Shown piece after piece: positions 1-11,543 of a stretch of DNA of 64,000 bases; positions within the stretch are counted from its first letter, which is position 1, and the number at the start of each line of letters is the position of its first letter. Source of the DNA: Colius striatus (Eukaryota > Chordata > Aves > Coliiformes > Coliidae); contig NC_084766.1 in the NCBI RefSeq assembly GCF_028858725.1, forward strand, positions 28,255,001 to 28,319,000. Direction: 5' to 3'. Under the pieces are notes generated by a model. That model was not told where the DNA came from, searched no databases, and saw only the letters and a list, made by a program, of their open reading frames with translations. The position numbers and the translations under genes were made by a program.

Positions 1-727
1 TGGAAATGCCAAAGCAAACCATGAGCAGGAAGAGTTTAAATTATTATGGAGACCTTTCTCTGCTATCTATGGAGAGTGTGTCGCAAATGCAAACTGCAGG
101 TTTAGCAGCAGGATTCACCTACATGACTTATTTTCTTTGTGGGTGCAGTTTTCCTTCCTGAGCATAGTCTACAGTGTATTTTCAACACTGAGAGAACTAT
201 AATGATGAAATTAGTTTAATTAAAGAAGCAATTTAAAATAAGCAAAACTGCATTGCTGAATTTCCAACACAGACTTTATCACGTAAGTCTGAGACTTCAC
301 AAAAAAACATATAAGTTTTTTATATAGTACATTACAAACAAACCACTACTGCAGCCTTGCAATAGATACTGAGCTTTGCACTAAATTATTTTCCCTTAAT
401 ACCCATATTGGAGAAGCCACGAATGTTTATCCTTAATTGCCAATTTTATTGTTTCTTAGAGGAGACGTCACTTTGCAGAGGAGAGGTGTGCATTTAATGA
501 TAGAAAGGTATCATTCTCTAAATCACTCAGTTTATATCAGATTCTGAAGTCTGACAGCATCTTTTCAGTCTTTATCAAAATGCTGTTACATATTATTAAA
601 TAAATGACAGAGTACTAAATAAAGGACAGAGTACTTTAACTACGTAGCAACAGGAGACGTTACTAATTTGTTTAAGTGTCTTAATAATAAGGATCAGATC
701 ACAAACTATACTGAGATGTTAACTTAC
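1..727 (-). other. XPNPEP1: XPNPEP1 intron after the last visible coding exon
   Basis: AT-rich intronic sequence downstream (in gene direction) of the donor at 727/728. I looked for the next expected exon, which in the human protein begins with Glu-Cys-Phe-Thr, and did not find it, so it must lie beyond base 1. The only structure seen is a 19-bp tandem duplication at 598-635. Confidence 0.8.
598..635. repeat. 19-bp tandem duplication, two copies
   Basis: Two adjacent copies of AAATAAA(T/G)GACAGAGTACT with one mismatch, inside an XPNPEP1 intron. Probably a replication-slippage duplication; no function suggested. Confidence 0.85.
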
Positions 728-788
728 CTTTTCATAAGCTGATGGTGTGCCAAAATGCATTGTCCTGGTCACATCTGTTGTACCATCT
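728..788 (-). CDS. XPNPEP1: XPNPEP1 coding exon, residues 421-441
   Basis: Reads K|DGTTDVTRTMHFGTPSAYEK. It starts with the third base of codon 421 and ends on a complete Lys codon before a GTAAGT donor; the acceptor is CTGAAG|A. Asp426 in TTDVTR is one of the two aspartate metal ligands that bridge the di-metal centre in M24 peptidases, and its number is identical to the human residue. The exon is 61 nt. It is the last exon in the window, so the frame stays open at the window edge because of truncation by the window, not because of a mutation. Confidence 0.96.
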
Positions 789-2489
789 CTTCAGAGGCAT
801 GCAAAGATGCAGAAAGCAAAGGGATGGGGGAAGAAGAAAGCTCAAAGTGAGAATGAACAGAAAACCCAGTCACACTGCAGCAAACCAATCAAACTCATAA
901 CTGGGTAAAGTCATCTGTTCTGTGCTACACAAGACTGATGATGTAGCAGTTCTTAACTTCAAAAAAATCCTGAATATACACGTTGCAGATGTAGTAATAA
1001 TGATTTACAATTCAAAACATTATCTTTCACCCATAAAGCACCCCAAAGGTCCTGCAAATTAGAATCTAAACTGCCCATAAATACGACGCTAATTTGAGGT
1101 TTAGTAACTGGTACCTGCCCACTGAGAACAGAACACTGAAGGCCGAATTTAGTCTATTTGTATGGAAGATGATTCACTAGCAGCTTAAGAAATATATACT
1201 TAGGCACTAATGACAGCTACCAGCTCAGTAAAGGGAAGTGCAAGGGGGCATAGTGTCCCTTTCATCCTGAGGATGTCTTGTGCTATGGTTTCTAGAAGTT
1301 ATCCTGCATTTGGATAGGAGTTAGTCTGAGACATCAGAAACCTCCTCTAAGTTTCTTCTGCAAATATCACTTTAAGCCTGCTGCCAAGAACAGAGGTTCT
1401 TGAAATAATGAGTCCCCTTTGAATCACCCACTTCTGTGCCTATGCTTTTCCCCAGCAGGCACAGGCCATGGCCACAAAGAATTCATGGTTCAACTTCTCA
1501 GCAGGGACAAGCAGAGCATCCCTGTCACAATGCTGTGGTGAGTGCCACTGATGTCTAGCTTACATTGTATTCAAAGGGCTGCTTTCCAGAGTGGCACTAA
1601 GGAAATCATTAATTAGGCTATCAGAATGGAGGAAAAAAGATCTCCTTGTAAAAATCTTATCAAAGAATGTCTGTATGGCTCTTTTTCCAAGTTCTTCCTG
1701 ACATAAAAAGGCATCACTCTAAAGATAAAACTTATCTCAAAAGAGCAGCCAGGCCTGTCCTGCATCTTTCTGAACAAGCCATTTCTCATCTATTTACACT
1801 GGTTAAGAACATCACTGCTTTCCTTTTCCATGGAGTCAGAGTCCCACAGTAAGCAGCAGCAGCAGAGACTGAGGCTACTGAACGGCACTGTCAAAACAGC
1901 ACTGAGTGAGTCAACAGACATAATGCCCTCCCAAAAGCACACCTGAGACCCAAGTGGGATGAGAAGCCCTGCCCCTGAAAAGGCAGAGAGCACCACAGGG
2001 CAGTGCTGTCCTGCTCCGCTTTTGCTCATAGCATCAGCCACAACTGCCCAGGGGGCAGATCTTGGCAGGGTAGGTACCTCACTCAGCTGCACAGGCTAAG
2101 CCAGGGCATCCAGGCCTGCTCTCTGCTCCTTTACCACCAACACACCGGGTGAGTAGAGCTGTAACAGGCAGAAACATGCACCATAACTCAAGCACAGCCA
2201 CCATCACACTGGTGATGGGATGCAGATGAGCACTGTGCTCCTAGATCCCATTCCCTACCCGAGATAAGCCTTGTCAACAGCCCTACTATATGCTCAGGGG
2301 CTTCTGTCACATATCAGTCACCATGGACTGATGCACTTGGCTATATCTGAGATCCCACAAACTCTCTACAGAGAGGGCACAATGAGAAGGCCCATTGCAC
2401 TCCAAACTACACATTGCCACGCTTGCCACAGCAACTGTGAGCTGATCCTGCAGAAAACATAGCAGTTCAGCACCGTTCATCCCACTCAC
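789..2489 (-). other. XPNPEP1: XPNPEP1 intron
   Basis: 1.7-kb intron between the exons carrying Asp415 and Asp426. The short ORFs in it are not coding by appearance and no transposon was recognised. A short CAG-rich stretch lies near 1,853-1,865. Confidence 0.85.
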
Positions 2490-2561
2490 TTGTACTGTGC
2501 TCCTGAGTCCAGGAGGTAGATCTCGTTCACAGACAGCGTTCTGTTGGTCTCAGGAACTGGC
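2490..2561 (-). CDS. XPNPEP1: XPNPEP1 coding exon, residues 397-421
   Basis: Reads PVPETNRTLSVNEIYLLDSG and then AQY. Asp415 in LLDSG is the first aspartate metal ligand of the M24 active site, at the same number as in human. The 72-nt exon begins with the last base of codon 397 and ends with AA of codon 421. Acceptor AACAG|G and donor AA|GTGAGT are both standard. Compared with human (LSLDEVYLIDSGAQY) the changes are conservative. Confidence 0.97.
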
Positions 2562-3076
2562 CTGTTCAGTTAAACACAAAGTTTTTTGATTCACAGTTTT
2601 AAGGTCTCCAGCCCATGTCTGCAGTCCAGAAACCACATTAAGTGAAAACTTGGATGTGTTGGCTCTGATTTCTTGTGGCAGTGATGGAAATCCCACATGT
2701 GCTGAGCCAGAGATCATATTGAGGAGTGTATTTGTCTACAATAAATAGCAGTACAGTACAGAAAAAACCCTCAACATCTGTTCCTGGACATATTTCAGAA
2801 CAGTTTGCACTTCATACTTGTCCTTCTCAGACTTCTGTCTCCAAAATAGCCCCTTCTATGGCCCTCAAGCAGATCAGCATCTTAATACATGCACACTGCC
2901 AGCAGGGACAGAGATTTATCTAGTAAGTGTGGAAGCTCTGGTGGAATAAAGTAAGATGGCAATCAACAGTGACTACATCTCCCTGGAGTACTCCATTGTG
3001 ACTCCACAAAGAAGCTAGACAGCTCATTCCAACTATATTTGCTGAGGGATGAAAGGAGAAGCTGTATTTCTCTTAC
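2562..3076 (-). other. XPNPEP1: XPNPEP1 intron (515 bp)
   Basis: Short intron with canonical ends. I see no repeat, RNA gene or other element in it. Confidence 0.85.
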
Positions 3077-3154
3077 TTGTAGTGAATGATGGCTCCATTT
3101 GGACCCGTGCTTGATATGGTAGCAAAACTCAACTCAACAAAGTCTTTCTGTTGA
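3077..3154 (-). CDS. XPNPEP1: XPNPEP1 coding exon, residues 371-397
   Basis: Reads SQQKDFVELSFATISSTGPN then GAIIHY, ending with AA of codon 397. His395 in IIHY corresponds to the conserved active-site histidine of the human enzyme. Residue 397 becomes Lys through the AA|G junction, where human has Ala (HYAPVPE). The exon is 78 nt, with acceptor TTTTTTCAG and donor GTAAGA. The sequence SSTGPNGAIIHY is a signature of the M24B aminopeptidase P group. Confidence 0.96.
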
Positions 3155-3845
3155 CTGAAAAAAGAAGATTGTGATCACAACAGCGCAAGCAAGAAGAGCA
3201 CACTAGGCACATGGGACACCTGGAGTGTCTCATTCTCAATTTCCCAGTACTTCAGCCTTCCCTTTAGCCTTGAAAGTGGAAGAAGCACATTCAGGAAGGA
3301 GGATTTTACAGGTCAAAGCCCTATCCTCCCAACCATGTGGAAACCTGCTTTCCATCTCTACCCTTTCCTTACAAGCAGAAAATTCACTGCCCAGACCATC
3401 CAGGGGAAAAGATGTCCTGAACAATTTCTTCATTGTTTCTTATTTACTCAAAGGTATTTTTAGAGGTCTTGTTGCTGCACAGATGGGAGTATCTCTCAAT
3501 ATAAATGGTGCTCATTCTCCATCAGAACAGGAGGAAATCTAACTCTTACATCAACTCCTATGTGGTTAAGAAAGCAACTGTCTTGTATTTAAGTGTCCTA
3601 ACCTTTGGCACTCCTCATTGCTATCTCAAAAGGAAAGCAGATAGGATCCAGTGGGCTGGGATTGGTATCTCCCAAGGGACCCAACTCTTCCCCAACTCTT
3701 TCAAGTGTTCAAAGAAATCCTGCAGCAATGGTTTGTCCTCAGATAAAATGTATCCATGACGGAAGTGGATTTCTAAACAATAAAATAAAAACAAAGGACA
3801 AAAATGCCACCAGAAAACATCCTCACAGGGGATTTACTTTTTTAC
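3155..3845 (-). other. XPNPEP1: XPNPEP1 intron (691 bp)
   Basis: Intron without recognisable repeats. Overlapping plus-strand ORFs (3,225-3,542; 3,505-3,759; 3,605-3,928) are antisense noise; the last overlaps the next exon on the opposite strand. Confidence 0.8.
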
Positions 3846-3904
3846 CTGCGAAACTCCTCTGCCTTGTCTGCAGCAATTATTTCTGTTACCGTTCCCTTTG
3901 GAAC
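3846..3904 (-). CDS. XPNPEP1: XPNPEP1 coding exon, residues 352-371
   Basis: Reads VPKGTVTEIIAADKAEEFR followed by AG of codon 371. The human stretch is VPKGGVTEISAADKAEEFRR. It belongs to the start of the catalytic domain, in the helix and strand preceding the active-site histidine. 59 nt; acceptor CCACTAG|G, donor CAG|GTAAAA. Confidence 0.95.
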
Positions 3905-5045
3905 CTAGTGGACAAAGACACAGGTTGAACTAGTGCACCAACAAACAAAGAAAATGCCCTATGTCTAAGCACTGGGCCTTGTCTGTGCATTAAGAAACTC
4001 AGTCTTGAAGTGGCCTTTTTCCAGGTTTTCTGTCCTCATTCCTCAATAGTGATAAACTCAAGGCCAGCAATATTGTGCAGGGCACATGAGATGTAGGCAG
4101 CAGCGACAGGCACAGCAGGATTGCTGAACCCTGACTCAGAAGCAGCTAGCATGGGATTAACGTCACTGAGATAGGTACAGAGGTGACATCTCACAAGGCA
4201 ACACGTCTTCACAGACAGGTTACACTAAGCTTAAACAGTTTTCTCCAACAGCACATGCTATTAGAAGAATTTGCATGCTTGTAAATGAGAAATGGAAGAA
4301 ACTGCAGGGAAGAGAAAGGATGTTACATTTTACTTTAGGTATATGATAAATTAAAACCTGTGATACAACTTCCCCAGGTCTGGGCAACAGGCAGAGGGAG
4401 GCAACAGCCCTAAGGCAGACTTCTTGAGCTACTCAGACATGTAAAAAGGCACCTTCTGGAAGTCATCAAGACATCTCCACAGGTAAAGTCAATGGACTCA
4501 GACATGCAGTAGCACAGAAGGAACACAGCTTAGTAATTTGCCAAGTAACATCTGGCACTCTGCACCTTCACTATCTACTTCTAATCCAGAGAAAGAGTAA
4601 TTTGTCTTTATCTCCTTTTCACTGCACATGGTCATGACTGCACCTCTCTGTTCATAAAAGCCAAATCTGTCCATACTGCCAGACAACACTGATTATCATG
4701 AGAGTAATTCCAAAGTACTGCATCAAACTGGATATTATTTAATGACATTATTTACACTACCAAAGCAACACAAGACAATATTAATACTACATGAATCCTG
4801 TTCAGGACGTTTCTCATCTGCTCTGCCTTTGGCCTGTATGAAATTAATGGGAGTAAGTTTCCAAGAAAAATTCATTCAGCTTTGGATGAAAGCATGACTG
4901 AAATCCCACCCCAAAAAACACACAAAACCCCAACTGTTTCCCCACTTTTAGCAAAGGCACTGTATAGACCATGCAAAAGTTTACGCCAATGAAAAATTTT
5001 ACATAGTAATAAAATCTCCAATTTAAAAAAAAATTAATACACTAC
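3905..5045 (-). other. XPNPEP1: XPNPEP1 intron (1.14 kb)
   Basis: Ordinary intron sequence, A+C-rich on the plus strand. No repeat or gene recognised. Confidence 0.8.
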
Positions 5046-5096
5046 CTCTTTTTCCAGCCAGTTAAAGAGTTCACACAGGGCAACAGCATCTTTAAT
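5046..5096 (-). CDS. XPNPEP1: XPNPEP1 coding exon, residues 335-351
   Basis: Small 51-nt exon reading IKDAVALCELFNWLEKE, nearly identical to human. It begins and ends on codon boundaries (phase 0/0), so skipping it would keep the frame. Acceptor TTGACACAG, donor GAG|GTAGTG. It is a helix of the catalytic domain. Confidence 0.96.
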
Positions 5097-6404
5097 CTGT
5101 GTCAAAACAAGCAGAAAAAAAGAGAAATGAGAAGAAAAAAAGGATTTATCAATCCTTAGTACAGTTTTTGACGCAAAAGAATTCAACCTGCAAGTTTCAG
5201 AAATACAAACTATGATGATCTAAGAGGTTTTTCCAGGTTCTGCATACTATAATTAACACAAGCACTGGAAATGTATCTGGACAATTAAATAAAGGTTAAA
5301 AAAAGTTTACTGCTGGCAAGCATCTTACTGAGAAGAACGACCAAGTATTTAGCAAACATTGGCTTTACCCCACCTCACTTTCAAGCCTCTTTTGCTTCAA
5401 CATAAAAGATCTTGCATTTGAGAGTGTGGAAGGTAATAACACAATAGTTTAGTGATGCAAGAGGGGAACTTGCCCTCCAGGCACACGGGCACCACACAGT
5501 CTGTGTCACACAGCTTCTGGCTTCCCTCTTGCCTGACCATCCCATTTTTCTTCTGGTTTTTTTTCTACATACTTGGAGCAAGCAGGAGACAAGAGTACGG
5601 CACAATTTTGTCCTCAGGTAGCATGTGACAAAGCATCTCTGCTCAGTACAAGTATTTTTACTTCTCCTTAACTAACAGGGAAAAAAAAGCATTGAAATAG
5701 AAAGCAACAGTTCCCTACAAGCTGCCAGAAAATAAGGGACAAGTCCAGAATTGCCAGTCCTGCTTTAACATTTTTATTCTAGTAAAAACTGCTGCTTGAA
5801 AATTAATGACAAATAAACAAGAGAAACTTCAGCCCCAACCATGAACCTGAATCACAGGCAGCTTCTTTTCTTGAAAATAAGAAGCTTCATAGGAAATAAG
5901 CCTCATTTCCAGAGTGTCATGATGATGACATTAAAACAGAGTGCTTTGAGGACACAGGCTGCTTCTGAACATCTTGGCCTGTGTTTGCACCGTGTGTCAA
6001 AGAATTTCTCTGTGTTCTTTAGACTGTGTTTATTCAAGTGATAGCAATTTGAAGACTCCACTGAGAAAGATAACAGAATGAGCAAAGGGGAAAGAACATC
6101 ACTTTGAGGGCCCATACTCTAAACAACACTTCTCAAGTCTGCAGGGTCTTCCAACAGAGCAAGGCTGGTTCCTCACACTATTATACAAACGTTGTTCTTC
6201 CCTCCAAGGGAATGTTAAACAAGCAAAAAATGCTTCAACAGCAGTAGATGTCTGACAGAAAACCATTTTCATCCTGCCATCCAAATTCTTATTTGCTTTT
6301 TAATCTAAAACAACAAAACTGAATGGAAAATGTGATTTTTTTTTTCCCTAAACATAAATCAAACCTCTTGCCATTTGCAAGGAGACTCTCAAGGCTTCAC
6401 TTAC
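5097..6404 (-). other. XPNPEP1: XPNPEP1 intron (1.3 kb)
   Basis: Intron with canonical ends. Only short A-rich and T-rich runs are visible. Confidence 0.8.
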
Positions 6405-6494
6405 GTGTGCTCTTCTCATGCCTTCTGTTTCTGATGCGTTCTTCACAGCTTTTGCAATGCAGATGGGGGTATACGGGGTGAGGTATCGGTAAGC
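6405..6494 (-). CDS. XPNPEP1: XPNPEP1 coding exon, residues 305-334
   Basis: Reads AYRYLTPYTPICIAKAVKNA then SETEGMRRAH. The human counterpart is DHRCCMPYTPICIAKAVKNSAESEGMRRAH, so the first six residues are diverged and the rest is almost unchanged. It covers the end of the middle domain and the start of the catalytic domain. 90 nt, phase 0/0; acceptor CTGCAG, donor GTAAGT. Confidence 0.96.
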
Positions 6495-9400
6495 CTGCAG
6501 CAGAAGGACAGGGATTACTTGTGTATTAGTCAGACTACATAATCCTACAGGTTTAATAACTCAGCCTGGCCACAATTTGTACTTTGGTAGCCTCTCTCAA
6601 CCTTCAGCAATGTGAGATACTGGTTGCCAACAGTCAGCTAAGTGCAACAGGGAATAAAGAGGAGAAACAGTCCCTGACTGAAGGAAGAACAGCTACAGGG
6701 GAATCCAAGGAACTAAAGGGTCAACAGCTCGTTATGAAGCAGGGTGATACCATATATATCAACGTCAGAGACATGGGTTTCCTGCTGCTGATGTACAGCC
6801 AATGAGAAACACCAATCCCAAGGACTAAGGTGGAACTTAGGCTGAGCAAGCAGACCTAAAAAGTCACCTTGACTTATTACCTGACTGTCACCCTCAAGTA
6901 GCAGGGGGTACCCAGCCCAGGCACCAACCACTGAAGTTGAAGCTGGTGAGCCCCTCAAGCCTCTGGCTCCTCCAGCACTGAATATCACCACTTCTAACGT
7001 TCAGCAGCTCTGACAAACACATCAAGGCCCCAAGAAATATGAAAGGCCTTTGCAAAGCTGAGCTTTACATAGTATCTACTTCTGAAAAGACCTTACACCA
7101 GCAGTTTGACACAAAGTCTTCCTGTGCCTGGATAGAGTGGCCCTGCATTAAGAACTAGTAACTGATCCTTTACCACTGTGCACTTCGCCAGACATCAGCT
7201 GTCCTTAGATTAGCAGGAATGCTTGGCTGGTTCTGAGCACATCTTCAGAAATTCACCAAGTGAGGCAACTTGCTCAAGTCTCATCACATTTGGAATTAGA
7301 AGAAGGAACAAAACCAAAGTCTTTGGCCTCACAGTTCTCTGCTCTACTCATTATATATCAGGAGATGGCATGGGCACCTGCAAAAGCACACCCCAAGCAA
7401 CATGCTGTTTTCCTTTTCTTGGTGCACTAGTATACAAACAAACACCACTCAAATTCATGGGAAAGGCCTGCTAGACCCTCAGCAAGGACCAACTTCACAT
7501 CAATCCTACAGGCTTAAAGTTTCTAAATTCTTAAAAATAGGAAGACAATTACACTACATTATGCAGAAACTAAAGTACTGAAGAGTCACAAGAAAGTCAG
7601 AAAAGTCCTTTTATCAGAGCCAGGGCAAAACTTCTTCACGGTCAGGCTCTCAGATTGGCTTGCCTTTTACTGATAATGGTAGGTTCCATTAATCTTGTGT
7701 GAAAAACATATTTACATGCAGCTGTAAGCAAATCTACAAAGGGTTTGCAGATATGTGTTTTTGCCAGTGTGAGTATTTGGCTTTGATGGAGACAGACAGT
7801 AGATAGACTTCCAGCACAGGGCTTTTTCAAAGCACCCCAGGCCACTCACTCAGCTGGTGTAAAGTGGTGCAGAGCTGGAGAAAAACAGCCAGAGTGAGGG
7901 ACTGGGAAAGCTTTGGCTCTTTCAGTGACTAAGTGTTTTTTAATCAAGATGCTTCAGTCCTTCCTCTCCTGCTTTCTATTGCAGAGTGCTCCTTTAGGCA
8001 GGGATTCTCCCACTGGGTATAGGTGTGTATCACTTTAATGACTCAGCAACAGTCAAAACTTCAAGGGCTACCAGGGTAAATAATGCTACTATAACTCGTT
8101 ACATTCTTTAATCTAGGCCAGACCTGCCTGTACTTCTCCACAGAGATGCTCTGTGTAACTCATCTACAGCAACTTACCCAAACTGGGGTTAGTCCATTGA
8201 CTTCAACTACAGCAAGGGGTAATCTACTCTCAAGTCAAAAGAGCAATGGCAATTTATCCTGAATGCTCCATAGACTTTATGCTTTCTGCTACCCTGAATG
8301 AAAGTGGGCAAAAGGTCAGTATTCTGTATTAAGAGGCCATTTGCACCTAGAAAGGCAGTATCAGAAGATTTCATTATGAGTAAGGGCAAAAAGCTGTCTA
8401 TTTGGCTCATGTATGTGTCTTGTTGGTTTTTAAAACAAAAAAAAAACTGCACACAAGGCAACTCACACCTTTCTCTCAAGTCAGTGCAAAGGCACAGAAG
8501 CTAAATCCCATATTAAAGGGATACAGTGAGACCAACAAAACTTTCCAGCCGTGTCTGGTTTTACCATCTGTCCTGATGCACCAAGTGCAATGAAGTTATT
8601 AAGGTATATAACTGAATGTCATCACTGGAGAAAAAGAATGTGTGGTTCGTGCTATTTTGGCCATGAGAGCTGGAGATTTCAAGCAGAGATTTGTGTTGGT
8701 ATCAAACTGTGGCAGCCTGGTGATACACAAACAGACCCTGTTCTTGAGATTTTGTCTTTTGGCAGACATAAAGCTGAGACCACTCTTAAAATTCTTGCAT
8801 ACAGAAAAAGACTGCAGGCCCCATGAGTTAGCTCTGCTGTCGGGGCTATGGCTGTACCACTCACAAACCTGCAGCACAACCATGCAGTGCATGAAACAGT
8901 CAAGAGATAATTGCATGGTGAAGGCAGAAACCTGGTAGTGCGTAAAAGCAGACTTGCAGTCAAAGACTTTGCACAATGCAGTTCTTCCTTCAGCAACCCC
9001 TTCATCTGAGCCCTGAGTTTCTCAGGCAGGAAGGCTGGACAGTTCAGTAACCCAGCACAGGCACAGATTCTATTCAGCAGGTCTGGTCTTCTAGGGCAAC
9101 ATCTGCAAAATACCCATTGGTCGCTGATTCCCAGCCGTATTTACTCACAGTATCTCTTAGATACTAGATATCTCTCAAACTGGATGATGCTCCAGAGAAT
9201 GTGATCCAAAGCAAACCAGAGATGTACACAAGATGCACACAAACAAGCTTGTTTGCCTATTGTTGCCGCTGTGTCCTTCCCTGATTACCTCCTTTCATGA
9301 CTATTGGAATACTAAGTGGACTGTACAACTCCCAAGCAGCCAAGTAAAAGTACATGGGTAAGGTAGAGCCAGTACAGCTGTAGAGAAATCATTCTGAAGC

Positions 9401-10002
9401 TACAACTGTCCCTCAGCCGACGCACTCAACACATGGACAATTAGTGCCTGTAGGTTATCCATGTCCTCACAAGGGTCCCTGCTGCAACAACTCTGTTGCC
9501 CTGTCTCCTGTCTTTGGCACAAGACATCACATATTACCTGGTATCCTCAAGACACTGAAATAAGTAAGGGGAACCACCTTCAGACACTCAGATCAAGCCC
9601 AGTGCCCTCTCCCAAAAGTCCTACTCAATTTTCCTGATTCACCTTCTTCAAGTTTCCAGCACTTTCTGCTGGTCCACATAAGGCTGATGCTCCATCTATG
9701 GGCAGAATGACCTGAGCTCACCCTGCTCCCTCTCTCCCTCCCCTCTCACTGTACTTGTCTTATCTTAAGCTGACAATTCTTTGGGTAAATCAGCTTAGTG
9801 CGTTGGAAGGGCAGCTCCAGCGAGAGCAGCCCCAGGATTAACCACCCCTCGATACTTCAGCATGGCTGGATCCCTTCCGCACAAACTCCAGCCTGCATCC
9901 TGCATTGCAAAGGGGAAGCTGAGGCCAGCTGTCCTCATTAACATCCCTCCTGACCACAGTGAGCACAGAGGAGAAAACTGTTCCCTTGCAAGGGCCACTA
10001 AC
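6495..10002 (-). other. XPNPEP1: XPNPEP1 intron (3.5 kb)
   Basis: Long intron. Many overlapping short ORFs occur on both strands around 8,200-9,000, none resembling a protein I know. An A-rich tract lies near 8,430-8,446. No transposon recognised. Confidence 0.8.
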
Positions 10003-10213
10003 CTTGGGAATGGCTTCAGTCAGAGCATAGCTGGCTTTGTCACTGAGCCACACTTTCTCCTTGGGTGAGAGGCCTGCACCAACAGCCTGCAGCTCTGACA
10101 GGATAGATCCATAGGGCAGCACCTGGATTTTAAACTCGGGCTCCAAGGCAGAGTCAAGCTGTAAGTGCTCTCTCACAACTGGGTCCATCATCCGGTCACC
10201 ATCAATGAAGAGC
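10003..10213 (-). CDS. XPNPEP1: XPNPEP1 coding exon, residues 234-304
   Basis: The longest coding exon (211 nt, 70 codons plus one base). It starts LFIDGDRMMDPVVREHLQLD and ends SYALTEAIPK; human has LFIDGDRID at the start and SYAVSETIPK at the end. It forms much of the middle domain. Acceptor TTTCTCAG|G. The donor is AAG|GTTAGT, with an unusual T at +3. Reading through the donor gives a spurious extension, which is why a naive ORF runs on to about 9,838. Confidence 0.97.
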
Positions 10214-11461
10214 CTGAGAAACAAATCAGACAGAGCAGAGGGGTGAGACCACATCTGGCACTGAGTGGAGAAAAGGATGGAAGAGAAAACCATTCTGGTC
10301 ACATTTCAGGGAGAAAGGAGTTCGTTAATCATGCACTATACTTTGTCCTGTATTGTTTTAACCACTGGCAGTCACAGAGCTTAAATCCTGCTCTGAAATG
10401 AAGATCATAGAATCATAGAACAATAGGGGTTGGAAGGGACTTTTAGAGATTATCTATCCAACCCCCCTGCAGAAGCAGCTCCACCTAGATCAGGTCACAC
10501 AGGAAGGTGTCCAGGCAGGTTTTGAAGACCTCCAGAGCAGGAGCCTCCACACCCTCCCTGGGCAGCCTGTGCCAGGGCTCCATCACCTCAACAGTAAAAT
10601 AGTTTTTCCTTATGTTTAAATGGAACTTTTTGTGTTCCAGCTTCTTTCCATTACCCCTTGTCCTGTCTCTGGACACAACAGAAAAAAGTGATGCCACAAC
10701 CTCCTCACATCCACCATTCAGATATTTGTAAATGTACAACCCTTCTGAGAGGAAAGGAGCCGACAACATCTTTGTTTGCATGATACTTTCCAAATGGCTC
10801 CATCTCATCACTGTGCTTCAGACAGGAGAGCACAACAGAGGCAAATAATGATTATTCTCTAATTTTTAAGGGCAACATCTGGAAACTGAAAAGGTACTGT
10901 TGTTCTAAGTACCACATTTTTGTCACTTTCACTGAATTGGAAAGCTCAGCTCAAATTTCACATACAATTTGTACTCATCTACTTGGGTTTTACCTCAGAT
11001 GCATGTAGCTAGCACCTCAGAGATGTCTAAAAGACTTCTGCTTCCCAAGTCTCTCCAGAGAAGCTTTCTGTCATCAGCCAGCCCTGAAACTTTTCTACAC
11101 AGTCCCTACAGTTGTGAAGTGACTCATCAATGCGACCAGAGAAAAATTTGCCCACATCCAGGCCAGCCTTGGCTCTTACCCACATTCCCCCCAGGGATCC
11201 AAGGGCCCTCCTCATTATCAGAGAGTGACAGACACAGGGGTCAGTCATCATGCCCAAGGCCTCCCAGCAAGTCAGCCGAGGTGCTGAGGAGCACAGCAGA
11301 GCTCTTGGCTGCGTCTCTTAGCTTTGATCAGAGGAGAATAGTCCTCAGAAAAGACATTAAAGTGCCTAAGCACGGTCATTTTGAAAAGACAAATGCCTTG
11401 CTAGAACAGCTCTCCCACAGAAAAATGCATCTTGAGGGACAGAAGAGGGGAATACAAGCAC
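10214..11461 (-). other. XPNPEP1: XPNPEP1 intron containing a CR1 fragment
   Basis: 1.25-kb intron. About a third of it is a CR1 LINE 3' end inserted in the same orientation as the gene; the rest holds nothing recognisable. Confidence 0.9.
10403..10810 (-). mobile_element. CR1 LINE, 5'-truncated 3' end
   Basis: On the minus strand this reads the familiar CR1 tail: GGAACATAAGG-like and CCCAGGGAGG blocks, a stretch ending TCCCTTCCAACCCC, and the terminal octamer-type repeats ATTGTTCTATGATTCTATGA at 10,405-10,424. Birds carry many such 5'-truncated copies. The frame at 10,485-10,811 is the chance ORF commonly seen through CR1 3' ends and not a gene. The 3' boundary (low coordinate) is sharp; the 5' boundary near 10,810 is approximate. 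The copy looks moderately diverged. Confidence 0.95.
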
Positions 11462-11543
11462 CTGATTGTGTTCGTTCCTATGATGGCATATGCAAAAAAC
11501 ACAGGATTGTACTCAACATCAGAGCCTCGGAGGTTGAAAAGCC
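11462..11543 (-). CDS. XPNPEP1: XPNPEP1 coding exon, residues 207-234
   Basis: Completes Trp207 (T|GG) and reads LFNLRGSDVEYNPVFFAYAI then IGTNTI, ending AG of codon 234. Human reads LFNLRGSDVEHNPVFFSYAIIGLETIM. The LFNLRG-(S/N)D motif is a hallmark of aminopeptidase P. 82 nt; acceptor TTTTCCAG, donor CAG|GTGCTT. A 265-codon plus-strand ORF (10,969-11,766) runs antisense across it and is judged spurious. Confidence 0.97.

Noticed and set aside
10485..10811. 108-codon minus-strand ORF
   Set aside because: It is the usual chance frame through a CR1 3' end.
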